From an uncultured Duodenibacillus sp. (lineage in GTDB: Bacteria; Pseudomonadota; Gammaproteobacteria; Burkholderiales; Burkholderiaceae_F), in the NCBI GenBank assembly GCA_944390745.1, contig CALXQK010000008.1:1-64000 (forward strand): 64,000 bases of DNA, in the 5' to 3' direction. Below, piece after piece: positions 29,646 to 38,703 of the stretch (positions are counted from its first letter, which is position 1; each line of letters starts with the position of its first letter). The translations under genes were made by a program, and so were the position numbers. The notes beneath the pieces were generated by a model. It saw nothing but the letters and a program-made list of their open reading frames with translations, did not search any database and was not told the DNA's origin.

Positions 29646-31496
29646 GTGAATGTCCTGAGCCTGCTTTCCTGCCTCTTCAAGCCCCTTGCCCGCAGGCTTG
29701 GGCCAGCGGCTGCGCTGCTTGCCGCAGCGCTTTTCTGCGCAGCCGCCCCTGCTGCCTCGCAGCCGCCTGACCGCGAGCCGCAGCGGCCCGTGGTGCGCGT
29801 GGGCGTCGTGGACTACACGACGCCCGCTCCCTACGAGCCGATCGTTGAGGCCACGATCAGAGTGATCCGCAGCAGTCTTGCGCCGGACTATGACGTGGTG
29901 ATCGCGCAGATGCCGCGCGAGGCGCTCGAGGCGCAGGTGATTGAGGGGCGCGTGGATATTTTTCTCAGCAGCGCCGGGTTTTATCGGCGTCTCGTGCCGT
30001 ACGGGGCCAAGGATCTGGCGACGGCCATGTCGCCCCTGTACCCCGACCCGAACCACAGCGAGGGTGCGGCGATCGTCGTCTCCAACCGCAGCAGCGATCG
30101 CAGGACCATCGACTCGCTCAAGGGGGCGAGGCTTGCGGCTCCCAGCCGGCACGCATTTTCGGGCTACCAGATTCCAATGGCCGAGATCGTGCGGCGCGGC
30201 TACAGCGAAAGGACGTTTTTCTCCTCGGTACTTGAGGTGGGCGACGGCAAGGATGCCATTGCGGTCTTCGACGCGCTCGTCGATGGACGCGCGGACGTTG
30301 CGTTTGCCAAGCAGTGCGTGCTTGAGGAGTACGTCAGGCAGCATCCGCAGCAGGGCCGGATGCTGCGCGTCATCGAGCCGCGGCAGGGAACCGGAGAGTG
30401 CGCCCGCACGACCGATCTTTATCCCACCTGGACGCTTGGAACATCCTTTTGCACGCCGCCCGACGTCTCCAGGCGCGTCACGTCCGCCGTGCTGGCAATG
30501 CCTGCCGCCGGGGCGGGCCTGCTCTGGGGCGTGGCCACGGACTTCAGCAATGTCGACCGTCTTCTGAAGGATCTGCGCATCGGTCCCTATGAATATCTCA
30601 ACGCGTGGACGCTTTCGCGGCTCATCGACCGGTTCTGGCCGCTGATGCTTGCCGCACTGCTCCTGATGGCGGGCATTATGTGGCACAGCGTGCGCGTCGG
30701 GCATCTGGTCGAGCAGCGCACGGCGCAGCTTCAGGAGGCGCTGCAAAAGCAGCGCGACCTCCAGCAGCAGGCCGAGGAGGCCAGCCGGAGAATCAGCGCG
30801 CTGCAAAAGGTCGGCGTGATCAACCAGATCTCCTCGATCCTTGCGCACGAGCTGCGCCAGCCCGTCGGGGCCATTGCCTGCTATCTTGAGGGCGTCAGAG
30901 AGCAGCTGGCCTTGGTGAAGTCCGTGCCGCAGGCGGTCTTTCGCGCGCTCGAGCAGATGGGCGCGCAGATCGAGCGCATCGATGCCGTGATGCGAAAGGT
31001 TCGCTCCTATCGCAAGAGCCCGGGCGGACTGACGCAGAGCATCGAACTTTCCGAGACGGTGCGCCAGGCGGTGGATACCGTGCGGCGCAGCTTTTCCGGC
31101 GATTCGGTGCAAATTGATGAAAGTCTTGAGCCCGGGCTTGTCATTCGCGGCGACGCCCTTGAGATCGGCATTCTCACGATGAACCTCGTCAAGAACGCTG
31201 TCGAGGCGGTGAAGGGGCGCGGGCAGTCGGGCGGCAGGGGACGCGTGTTCGTGGATCTGCGGGCGGCCGCGCAGGGCGTGGTGCTCACGGTGCGCGACAA
31301 CGGCGTGCTGCGAACGCCGCAGCAGCTCTGTGCGATCACCTCGCGCATGGAGTCGACCAAGGAGGACGGTCTGGGGCTTGGACTTCAGATTGTGAGCGGC
31401 ATTGCCGAGCGGCATCGCGCCGCCCTGAAGTTTTCCCTGGCCGAGGCTGGAGGACTGATTGTGACGGTGACGTTTCCTGCGGCAGGTGCATCGTGA
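29646..31496 (+). CDS. Sensor histidine kinase with periplasmic binding-protein domain, TtrS-like
   Basis: The protein has 616 residues and starts at GTG 29646, six bp after the cytochrome stop codon. A signal/membrane segment is followed by a phosphonate-binding-like periplasmic domain (about 50-310, VVRVGVVDYTTPAPYEPIV at its start). A second membrane helix (FWPLMLAALLLMAGIMW, about 330) and a coiled coil come next. The kinase core has ILAHELRQP (phospho-acceptor H401), NLVKNAVEAV, DNG and GLGLGLQIV. The domain order matches TtrS, which senses tetrathionate. Here it probably senses the substrate of the adjacent reductase. It overlaps the response regulator gene by 4 bp. Confidence 0.85.
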   Translation: MNVLSLLSCLFKPLARRLGPAAALLAAALFCAAAPAASQPPDREPQRPVVRVGVVDYTTPAPYEPIVEATIRVIRSSLAPDYDVVIAQMPREALEAQVIEGRVDIFLSSAGFYRRLVPYGAKDLATAMSPLYPDPNHSEGAAIVVSNRSSDRRTIDSLKGARLAAPSRHAFSGYQIPMAEIVRRGYSERTFFSSVLEVGDGKDAIAVFDALVDGRADVAFAKQCVLEEYVRQHPQQGRMLRVIEPRQGTGECARTTDLYPTWTLGTSFCTPPDVSRRVTSAVLAMPAAGAGLLWGVATDFSNVDRLLKDLRIGPYEYLNAWTLSRLIDRFWPLMLAALLLMAGIMWHSVRVGHLVEQRTAQLQEALQKQRDLQQQAEEASRRISALQKVGVINQISSILAHELRQPVGAIACYLEGVREQLALVKSVPQAVFRALEQMGAQIERIDAVMRKVRSYRKSPGGLTQSIELSETVRQAVDTVRRSFSGDSVQIDESLEPGLVIRGDALEIGILTMNLVKNAVEAVKGRGQSGGRGRVFVDLRAAAQGVVLTVRDNGVLRTPQQLCAITSRMESTKEDGLGLGLQIVSGIAERHRAALKFSLAEAGGLIVTVTFPAAGAS

Positions 31497-32140
31497 CGGC
31501 GACTTTGGAAAAAATCAAGGCGATTTCTCTTGTCCGCGTGGTGGACGATGATGCAGCCTACGGCGACGCGATGCGCTTCATGCTCGAAAGCCGGGGCTGG
31601 AGCGTGCGCTCCTTTTGTTCGGCCGGCGAGTTTCTCGTAGAGGATCAGCCGAGCGTGCCCGGCTGCCTGATTCTTGACGTGCACATGCCCGGGATGTCCG
31701 GGCTTGAGCTTCAGGTGCGTCTCAAGGAAACGCATCCAGCCATACCCGTCATTTTTCTTACGGGCTACGGCGACGTGGACATGGCCGTGCATACGATGCA
31801 TGAGGGAGCGGCCGACTTCTTTCAAAAGCCGGTGCGTCCCGAGCGGCTTTTTGCCGCCGTTGAAAAGGCGGCCCGGGCCTCGGCAACGCTGCTGCAGCCG
31901 CTTCAGGTCATGACGCCTGTGCAGGCGCAGCGGCTTCTTTCTCAACTCACGAACCGCGAGCAGCAGATCGTAAGCCTGAGCGCTCTGTCGCTTTCAAGCC
32001 GGGCGATCGGCGCTCGGCTCGGCATCAGCGAGCGCACCGTTGAGTCGCACAAGGCCAGCGCCTGCAAGAAGCTGCAGCTGCATGCCGTGGCGGAGGTCGT
32101 CCAGCTCATGGAGATCGCCGGCCTAGCTTCAAAAGACTGA
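31493..32140 (+). CDS. LuxR/FixJ-type response regulator, TtrR-like
   Basis: The protein has 215 residues from GTG 31493, overlapping the kinase stop codon (GTGA). The receiver domain has the acidic VDDD near the start and LILDVHMPGMSG with phospho-acceptor D62. A conserved T (FLTGYGD) and K (FFQKPV) follow. The C-terminal HTH is of the LuxR class: LTNREQQIVSLSALSLSSRAIGARLGISERTVESHKASACKKLQ. It should control the reductase-cytochrome genes upstream. The palindrome GTACGTACGTAC at 27,606 is one possible site. Confidence 0.88.
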   Translation: MTATLEKIKAISLVRVVDDDAAYGDAMRFMLESRGWSVRSFCSAGEFLVEDQPSVPGCLILDVHMPGMSGLELQVRLKETHPAIPVIFLTGYGDVDMAVHTMHEGAADFFQKPVRPERLFAAVEKAARASATLLQPLQVMTPVQAQRLLSQLTNREQQIVSLSALSLSSRAIGARLGISERTVESHKASACKKLQLHAVAEVVQLMEIAGLASKD

Positions 32141-33073
32141 TTCCGGATAGACGTGCCGGGAGTAGGAAGCAGGGCTCGTTGATTCGCCTTGAAGAAACCG
32201 GAGCATTTCTTTCTGACGCGCGCCCTTTCCTGCCGCTTGTCGCTGAAAGCGTCTCTCCTTCGTGGAAACGTCCCATCGTGCGGGCGGTTTCAAAGCTGTC
32301 CTGCTGAAGTTTGATCTCTGGCGTGTCTGATCCCTAAACAGAGGGGACCGGCGGAGATCTTCCAAAGGAAGCGGCAAACCAAGCGACGAGAGCAAATTGA
32401 GTTGCTTTGCTTGTCATGAGCTAGACACCCAAAGCCTTGACCTCCTCATGGAGGGCGGCACGAATGCTGCGAAGCAGGGCAATGGTTATAACGACCGAGA
32501 TTGAGCTTTTGCTGCCGTAGGCAAAAAATTTCTCCGTCGTCATGGACGCTGAGGAGCATGCAGCTGATGAGCTTGAGACGTCCAAAAGGCGCGTTCAATG
32601 CTCTCCAAACTGGCGGCGGTCAGCTCGCCGCTCAGGGCATGGTTCAGGTACCCCTTGTTGCCCGTCTGCAGTCTGCATTTGTGCAGTAGCCTGAAGAGTC
32701 TTTTTTTGGGAAGCAAGCAGTGAACCTCTTCCGATTGTGCTCTTCTTCTTACGTCTCATTGGTACCCCTTTCGGGGTGGCTCAAAGAAAAGACGTTTCGT
32801 GGCGCTCTGCTACCGCGCCCAACACTGCAATCTCGTACGAGCGCTTTCGTCCCGTTTGTTTTTGCGCTTTCTTCTTCAGCAGAGTTACGAGCTTCATTTT
32901 GATCACCGACGACCATAACTGAGTGATCGGAAAAGGCGATGTGTCGTTTTTTCGATAAAAAAGCTTGACAAATTGAACATGGGGGGGGGCAAACTCCTTT
33001 CTCTGAAAACCAATGAGAACGCCTGATTTAAAAGGGTTCTTTTAATTATCCATGTTTCAATCTATTGTCTGCA
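32141..33073. other. Gene-poor region with apparently decayed minus-strand coding fragments
   Basis: Over 900 bp without an intact gene. On the minus strand, a 38-codon frame at about 32,785-32,900 (MKLVTLLKKKAQKQTGRKR...) and a frame near 32,550-32,650 (GYLNHALSGELTAASLESIERAFW) look coding-like. They are broken by stops and frame changes, as in a decayed gene or insertion sequence. I could not name the family. The right end holds a candidate promoter with a poly-G tract. Confidence 0.35.
32964..32994 (+). promoter_or_regulatory. Candidate promoter containing a nine-G tract upstream of glf
   Basis: A perfect -35 hexamer TTGACA (32964-32969) is followed by a run of nine G (32980-32988) and CAAACT (32989-32994), which keeps the A2 and T6 of a -10 box. 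The spacing is 19 bp, two longer than optimum. Length change in the G tract would alter the spacing, as in phase-variable promoters. The -10 match is only three of six, so this is tentative. Confidence 0.3.
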
Positions 33074-34252
33074 ATGTACGACTACCTCATTGTCGGAGCC
33101 GGGCTCTACGGGGCCACTTTTGCTGAGCGTGCCCGGGCAGCCGGAAAACGTTCCTTGGTCATTGAGCGGCGTGACCACATAGGAGGCAACTGCTACACGG
33201 AAAAGGTTGAAGGAATCGATGTTCACTGCTACGGCGCGCACATTTTTCACACGAATCATCCGGCAGTTTGGGCCTACGTCAACCGCTTTGCCGAGTTCAA
33301 CAATTTCGTCAACTCCCCGGTAGCGAACTACAAGGGACAGCTCTTCAATCTTCCCTTCAATATGAACACCTTCCATGCGATGTGGGGGGTGAAGACGCCA
33401 GCTGAGGCGCAGGCCATGATTGAGCGGCAGCGTCATGCGGCAGGCATTGAGGAGCCTTCGAATCTCGAGGAGCAGGCGGTAAGCCTTGTGGGGCACGACA
33501 TTTACGAAATGCTTGTGAAGGGCTACACCGAAAAGCAGTGGGGCCGGCCCTGTAGAGAGTTGCCGGCCTCGATCATTAAGCGGCTTCCCGTGCGGTTGAC
33601 CTTTGACAACAACTACTTCAACGCCCGTTGGCAGGGTATTCCGGAGAGGGGCTACACGGCTTTGGTTGAGAAAATGCTCGAGGGGACTGAGGTTTGTCTT
33701 TCCACCGACTTCCTTGCCGACCGCGAACATTTTGAGAGCCTAGCCCGCAAGGTGGTCTATACGGGTCCGATGGATGCCTTTTTCGATTTCTGTTTCGGTC
33801 CGCTGGAATATCGAAGCTTGAAGTTCAAGACGCGCGTCGAGAATTGCTCGAATTATCAGGGTGTGGCAGTCATGAATTACACCGACCGCGAGACGCCCTA
33901 TACGCGAGTAATTGAGCACAAACATTTCAACCCGGTTGAGAGCAGAAGAACGGTGGTGACTGAGGAGTATCCCGCGACCTGGACACTTGGTGATGAACCG
34001 TTTTACCCCGTGAACGACGCCCGAAACGCCACGCTCTTTCAGAGGTATCTCCTGCTTGCTGAGCAGCATCCCAACGTTATTTTCGGTGGAAGGCTCGGCC
34101 AGTATCGGTACTTCGACATGGATAAGGTGATCCTTGAAGCTTTGATGAAGGCAAGGGCCGAGCTCGGCGTGTCGTTTGAAGATGAAAAGCCCGAGGACCG
34201 CAACATGCCTCTAGGCGCGGTCAACTCGGAAAAGCGGACGGGAGAGGCATGA
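33074..34252 (+). CDS. glf: UDP-galactopyranose mutase
   Basis: The protein has 392 residues from ATG 33074; TTG 33065 is possible. It is a flavoenzyme that converts UDP-galactopyranose to UDP-galactofuranose. The N-terminal GAGLYGATFAERA binds FAD, followed by ERRDHIGGNCYTE and VHCYGAHIFHTNHPAVWAYVNRF, all typical of Glf. Later elements include KGYTEKQWGRP, YTGPMDAFFDFCFGPLEYRSL and FGGRLGQYRYFDMDKVI. The next gene overlaps its stop by 4 bp and encodes a double glycosyltransferase that likely uses the product. GC content is lower than in the housekeeping regions. Confidence 0.95.
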   Translation: MYDYLIVGAGLYGATFAERARAAGKRSLVIERRDHIGGNCYTEKVEGIDVHCYGAHIFHTNHPAVWAYVNRFAEFNNFVNSPVANYKGQLFNLPFNMNTFHAMWGVKTPAEAQAMIERQRHAAGIEEPSNLEEQAVSLVGHDIYEMLVKGYTEKQWGRPCRELPASIIKRLPVRLTFDNNYFNARWQGIPERGYTALVEKMLEGTEVCLSTDFLADREHFESLARKVVYTGPMDAFFDFCFGPLEYRSLKFKTRVENCSNYQGVAVMNYTDRETPYTRVIEHKHFNPVESRRTVVTEEYPATWTLGDEPFYPVNDARNATLFQRYLLLAEQHPNVIFGGRLGQYRYFDMDKVILEALMKARAELGVSFEDEKPEDRNMPLGAVNSEKRTGEA

Positions 34253-36207
34253 CTGCTGGCAAGGTATCGCTGCCTACGGTCGCGATTGTGATGGTGACGT
34301 ACAACCGGGCGCGTCTGCTGGCTCGTACACTCGAGTGCATACTCGCTCAGACCGTGTTCGAGAGATGCGTAAAACGCGTCGTTGTGGTAGACAACGCTTC
34401 GACAGACGATACCGAGGCAGTGCTCCGCGAGATCCAGAGCCGCGTCCAGCGACTTTCAGTTGTTCGCACTGCTGAAAATATTGGCGGCGCTGGCGGCTTC
34501 GCACTCGGTATTCGGACCGCTTGCAAATCCGGAGCCGACTGGGTTGGGGTTCTTGACGACGATGTTGCACTTTTTCCAGATGCTGTCGAAAGTATTCTTT
34601 CCCATGCGTCTCCCGATCGCATGCTTGGGTGTCTGCGGCTTGATCGGGAAGGTCACGTGGCCGAGCGTGCAAGCCGCCGTTATGACCTCACGTCGCCCTT
34701 TGTGCTCAACCCACGTCAGGAAACGTTATCGGATCTTTATCGTGAGCCCGGCGAAATGCAGCCTCTGGAGCCCGTGGCCTTCTGCTCGTTTGAGGGAATG
34801 TTCTTTCCTGCGGCGCTCGTCGAAAGCATTGGGGTTCCCTCTCGCGAGTTTTTCGTCTTCGGCGACGACTGCGATTATTCAATCCGAGCCCGCAAGGCGG
34901 GCATGAGGATTTTTATCGCTCGCGATGCGAGGCTGACGCGCCTCATTGACTACGACCGCCAGGCTGTGTTTTCGTCCTGGAAGTCGAGGTACGTTCTGAG
35001 GAACTTCTTCGTTCTGCATTTTCTCTACGGCACAAATTTCCTTGTCAGGGCGAAGCCCTGGGCAATCATGGCAGCCCTCGTCGGAGGTTGTTTTCTCGGC
35101 CGCTTGATTGGCAGGCCATCGGCGTTCTCGGTCGAGAGAGGATTCTCTCCTGTCAGGGCTTTACAAGAGGCGAGAGCACTCGCCGGAGAACTTCGGCGAC
35201 GAGCTGCATCTGGTCTCATGGATTGCTTGAGTGAAGCTGACGGGGCTGGTAATGACGCTGCAACTGACAGAGTGACAGAGGGACCGCAAGTGACTGCTGT
35301 CGTCGTCACTCGGAATAGACGGAAACTCCTGTGTCGGTGCCTTGCGGGCATCGATGCGCAGACACAGCCTGTGGCGCGCGTCATCATCGTGGACAATGCC
35401 TCCAGCGACGAGTCGGAGAACTGGGTGCGTCGATGTGGGTACTTCGAGCGACTTCCCATCGTCTGGCTTCGGCTTGAGGAAAACGTCGGCGGGGCCGGAG
35501 GATTTCATGCCGGGATGGCGGAAGCCCTCAGGCGGGGGACGGACTACCTTTGGCTTATGGACGACGACGGGTACCCAGAAAAGGAGTGCCTCCAAAGACT
35601 CCTTAAGGAAATGAGCGAGGGCGCCTTTATCGGACCGCTCGTTCTCTCGGACGAAGACCCTCTGCAGCTTGCTTTTTCTTTCCGTCTTCCTGGGACGATG
35701 CATATCGTCACGTCGGAGAAGGATCCCAGTCTTTCCATGCAGGGCGTGATCGAAAACGTGATTTTGCCCTTCAACGGAGTTCTTGTCTCAGATTCCACCG
35801 TCCGCCACCACGGACTCCCTAAAAGGGAAATGTTCATTTGGGGCGACGAAATCGAATATACGTGGCGGCTTCAGGCCGCGGGGCTCCGTGTCGCCCTCGT
35901 GCCGAGCGCCCGTTTTCGACACCCCCGGCCAGCCATGTCGGGCACGCCGATGTTTTTCTCTCGCTTGCGCTTTAACGATACAGACTCTGATTTAAAGCTC
36001 TATTGCCTTGCCCGCAATTCCTTTTGGAACTACCGAACCTACAGAGGGCTCGTGAAAGCCTTGCTTTTTTCTGCTAAGGCGATCTGGTTCTACTCGTTTA
36101 CAAAACCTTCGGCCCGCAAGCTCGGGATCGTCCTGCGAGGGTTCAAGGACGCGTTTGCAGGAAACTTCAGTCGTCACATCGAGATCCGCGACAGGGAAGG
36201 TGCATAG
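34249..36207 (+). CDS. Glycosyltransferase with two GT2 domains, probable galactofuranosyltransferase
   Basis: The protein has 652 residues, starting at ATG 34249 inside the glf stop (ATGA overlap). Two GT-A domains lie in tandem. The first (about 8-270) has MVTYNRARLL, NIGGAGGF (77-84), DDD (103-105) and FVFGDDCDYSIRA. The second (about 345-610) has VVTRNRRKLL, NVGGAGGF (412-419), DDD (438-440) and FIWGDEIEYTWRL. Both keep the sugar-nucleotide DDD and a D/E-rich catalytic loop, so both may be active. The N(I/V)GGAGGF motif occurs in GlfT-like galactofuranosyltransferases. With glf next to it, transfer of galactofuranose is likely. Two active sites could make alternating linkages. Confidence 0.8.
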   Translation: MTAGKVSLPTVAIVMVTYNRARLLARTLECILAQTVFERCVKRVVVVDNASTDDTEAVLREIQSRVQRLSVVRTAENIGGAGGFALGIRTACKSGADWVGVLDDDVALFPDAVESILSHASPDRMLGCLRLDREGHVAERASRRYDLTSPFVLNPRQETLSDLYREPGEMQPLEPVAFCSFEGMFFPAALVESIGVPSREFFVFGDDCDYSIRARKAGMRIFIARDARLTRLIDYDRQAVFSSWKSRYVLRNFFVLHFLYGTNFLVRAKPWAIMAALVGGCFLGRLIGRPSAFSVERGFSPVRALQEARALAGELRRRAASGLMDCLSEADGAGNDAATDRVTEGPQVTAVVVTRNRRKLLCRCLAGIDAQTQPVARVIIVDNASSDESENWVRRCGYFERLPIVWLRLEENVGGAGGFHAGMAEALRRGTDYLWLMDDDGYPEKECLQRLLKEMSEGAFIGPLVLSDEDPLQLAFSFRLPGTMHIVTSEKDPSLSMQGVIENVILPFNGVLVSDSTVRHHGLPKREMFIWGDEIEYTWRLQAAGLRVALVPSARFRHPRPAMSGTPMFFSRLRFNDTDSDLKLYCLARNSFWNYRTYRGLVKALLFSAKAIWFYSFTKPSARKLGIVLRGFKDAFAGNFSRHIEIRDREGA

Positions 36208-36223
36208 GTTCTGTCAGCTCTGA

Positions 36224-38239
36224 ATGCTTCGTCATACAATCAAAAATCCTTTCGAACAACCATCAACGAATCGAAATATGTCGAATACGCCGTCTCTCCG
36301 CATTCTGATCGGATGCCATAAGCCAACTACCTTTCCGGTGGAAGGTGATGAAACGTTCGTCCCTATTCACCTCGGAAGGGCAATCGCCAAGCAAAGCATC
36401 TCCAAGGACGGATCCCTTGCCGAGGACGATAGTCGCTGGATGCTCGAGCATACGATCGGTGACGACACGGGCGACAATATTTCCCGGCTCAATCGCGAGT
36501 TTTGCGAGTTAACGGGACTCTACTGGGCGTGGAAGCACTACCAGGAGCTTGGTGACCCAGACTTCATCGGCTTTATGCACTACCGCCGATTTTTTATCCT
36601 GAGTGAAACCGACGAGAAGCCGGATTTTTGCAATTTGATCCGTTGCGACCATATTGGCAGAGGGTATGCCCATGAGATCGGACTCGACCGAATCAGGGAT
36701 TTCCTTTCCCCAAGCAAGATCATCATCAGTTCAACGCAGTGCGATTTATCCCCGAAGAAGTACCATGAACAACAGGATTTCATTGATAAGAATTTCTATC
36801 GGGAGGCGATTGCATGCCTGATAGCTCGGCACCCAGAAATGAAGGCGCCATTGCTGAAGTACCTCAATGGCCGCAAGCATTACTGGTCGAACATGTTCAT
36901 CTGCAGTCGCCAGGTCTTCCACGATTTGTGCGAGTGGTTGTTCCCTAAACTCCTTGAAGTCTACGAACTGCTTGACTTTGGGGAGTCATCAGTGGCCGAG
37001 CGCCGGTTCATCGGTTATCTGGCTGAAAATCTGTTTGGAGTTTTCTGGGAAATTCAAGCCCGACATGGAATGACGCTTGAGTCCCGACCTATTTCTTTTG
37101 TCGAGCATACTGACATCAGAAAGGCTGTGCGTCCGGCATTCAGCGTCCACAATATTGCCGTCTGCTTTGCGAGTGATGCCGCCTACGCGAAGTATGTCGC
37201 CGTTGCGTTGCAGTCCATCGCGTCGCATGCTGCGCCGGTAAACAACTACGATTTTGTGTTGCTTGACGGCGGTATTGGCGGTGCTGACAAGAGAAAATTG
37301 CAAAAGCTTTTCCTGGGGCGCAGCAATATGAGTCTGCGCTTTGTGGAGATTGAGCCGTATGTGAGGGATTTGAAGGATGCAATCGCGGCTGGCAACAATT
37401 TTCATTACAGTCCGGCCATTTATTATCGCTACCTAATTCCGGAGATTTTCCAGGGCTATGACAAGGTGCTCTATCTTGACTGTGATGTGCTCGTTTTAGC
37501 CGACATCGCCGAGTTGTTTGACCATGATCTCCATGGCCATATTGTAGGTGCGGTCAAGGATATTGAACGACGTCGCTGGCTCAAGAACAAGGATTCGAGA
37601 AACAGAACGCTTGACTACGATAAGTCCCTCGGGATCATGGACTCCCGTCAGTATTTCAATTCAGGCGTCTGCCTCTTCAATGTCAATAAGCTTCGTGATA
37701 CAGGTATTGAGAAAACTCTCTTCGATTTGACAGAAAGTCTCAACCAGGCGAAATCTGAGTGGTACGGCGACCAAGACATACTGAACTCAGTCTTCTACGG
37801 CGATGTCGAGTTTATCGATGAGTCATGGAACATCATGTGGGTTGTTCTCAATCGAGTGAAGGATTGGAACTTCGATCTTGATGTCGAAAGTCTGGAAGTT
37901 TTTAGAAAGTCGCTCGCTGATCCGAAACTTGTTCATTACTGTGATTTTGAAAAGCCTTGGAACCAACCTTGGCGGCAGCTTGCGGACCTGTGGTGGGGCG
38001 AGGCACGAAAAACACCGTACTACGAAGAGCTTCTGCTGGCGGCCGGTTCAAGGGGGCAAAGTCAGAATGCAGGGGGCAGCAATGGTAATGACACTTCCAA
38101 GCTTGATGCCAGCAATGCGATAAAGATCAGGAGGTACGACTTCGTGATTTCAAAGTTGGAGACATTCTTCCCGCGCGGTTCTCGCCGTAGAGAATGGCTG
38201 AGGAGTCTTGTCAGAAGGATCTATCGTCGCATGCAGTAG
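36224..38239 (+). CDS. DUF4422-GT8 fusion glycosyltransferase
   Basis: The protein has 671 residues from ATG 36224; ATG 36278 is an equally plausible start, and neither has a good ribosome site. The N-terminal part (about 25-290) matches DUF4422: ILIGCHKP, the DDTGDNISRLNREFCELTGLYWAWKH region and GFMHYRRFF. The C-terminal part (about 310-590) is a GT8-type domain: ICVCFAS-like start, SPAIYYRYLIPEIF, LDCDVLV with the metal-binding D419-x-D421, and FNSGVCLFNV. GT8 enzymes are retaining glucosyl- or galactosyltransferases. A charged C-terminal tail follows. It probably acts on the same glycan as the glf product. Confidence 0.82.
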   Translation: MLRHTIKNPFEQPSTNRNMSNTPSLRILIGCHKPTTFPVEGDETFVPIHLGRAIAKQSISKDGSLAEDDSRWMLEHTIGDDTGDNISRLNREFCELTGLYWAWKHYQELGDPDFIGFMHYRRFFILSETDEKPDFCNLIRCDHIGRGYAHEIGLDRIRDFLSPSKIIISSTQCDLSPKKYHEQQDFIDKNFYREAIACLIARHPEMKAPLLKYLNGRKHYWSNMFICSRQVFHDLCEWLFPKLLEVYELLDFGESSVAERRFIGYLAENLFGVFWEIQARHGMTLESRPISFVEHTDIRKAVRPAFSVHNIAVCFASDAAYAKYVAVALQSIASHAAPVNNYDFVLLDGGIGGADKRKLQKLFLGRSNMSLRFVEIEPYVRDLKDAIAAGNNFHYSPAIYYRYLIPEIFQGYDKVLYLDCDVLVLADIAELFDHDLHGHIVGAVKDIERRRWLKNKDSRNRTLDYDKSLGIMDSRQYFNSGVCLFNVNKLRDTGIEKTLFDLTESLNQAKSEWYGDQDILNSVFYGDVEFIDESWNIMWVVLNRVKDWNFDLDVESLEVFRKSLADPKLVHYCDFEKPWNQPWRQLADLWWGEARKTPYYEELLLAAGSRGQSQNAGGSNGNDTSKLDASNAIKIRRYDFVISKLETFFPRGSRRREWLRSLVRRIYRRMQ

Positions 38240-38703
38240 CGAAGTGCAAGTTGTGAAGTCGTTACATCATGTGAAGACAGGGCAGGGAGCTGCATCAGTG
38301 CTGGACTTTGGAAGCTCTTCATTGAGAGCTTGCCAGGATCCATTGCTTTTGGTTGTAGCGCAGGTGTGTTTGCTGCCGCTAGAGCCGGAGGTGGAGGTTC
38401 ATAGGAACGGCTGGCAAATTTTGTGAGTCCCATTTTCCGGAAGACAGCCACCATGCGAAGACCTCAGCGCCCGATTGACAAATCAGCTTTCGTGCACCAC
38501 ACGAAGGTGTTGAGTGTCCGAACAAAAAATTTAAGCCTTGCTGCAGCCCAGACCACTTTGTCTTTCGCTCTTGCGGCTAGGGGGCCCTTCGGTCTTTGCT
38601 GGATAACCGGCCCTTGCGGCCAATACTTTCCATGAAGTCAGGGATTGACGACCGGGCTCCGACCGCTGTTCTTGGGGAAGGGGATCCCAAAAGGGGAGAT
38701 AGT
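38240..38703. other. Intergenic region, no intact gene
   Basis: About 460 bp between the GT8 gene and the end of the broken lipoprotein gene. Short inverted repeats such as GGGGGCCC and CCGGCCCTTGCGGCC occur near 38,580-38,625. No gene or clear terminator was seen. Short frames on both strands look random. Confidence 0.35.
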
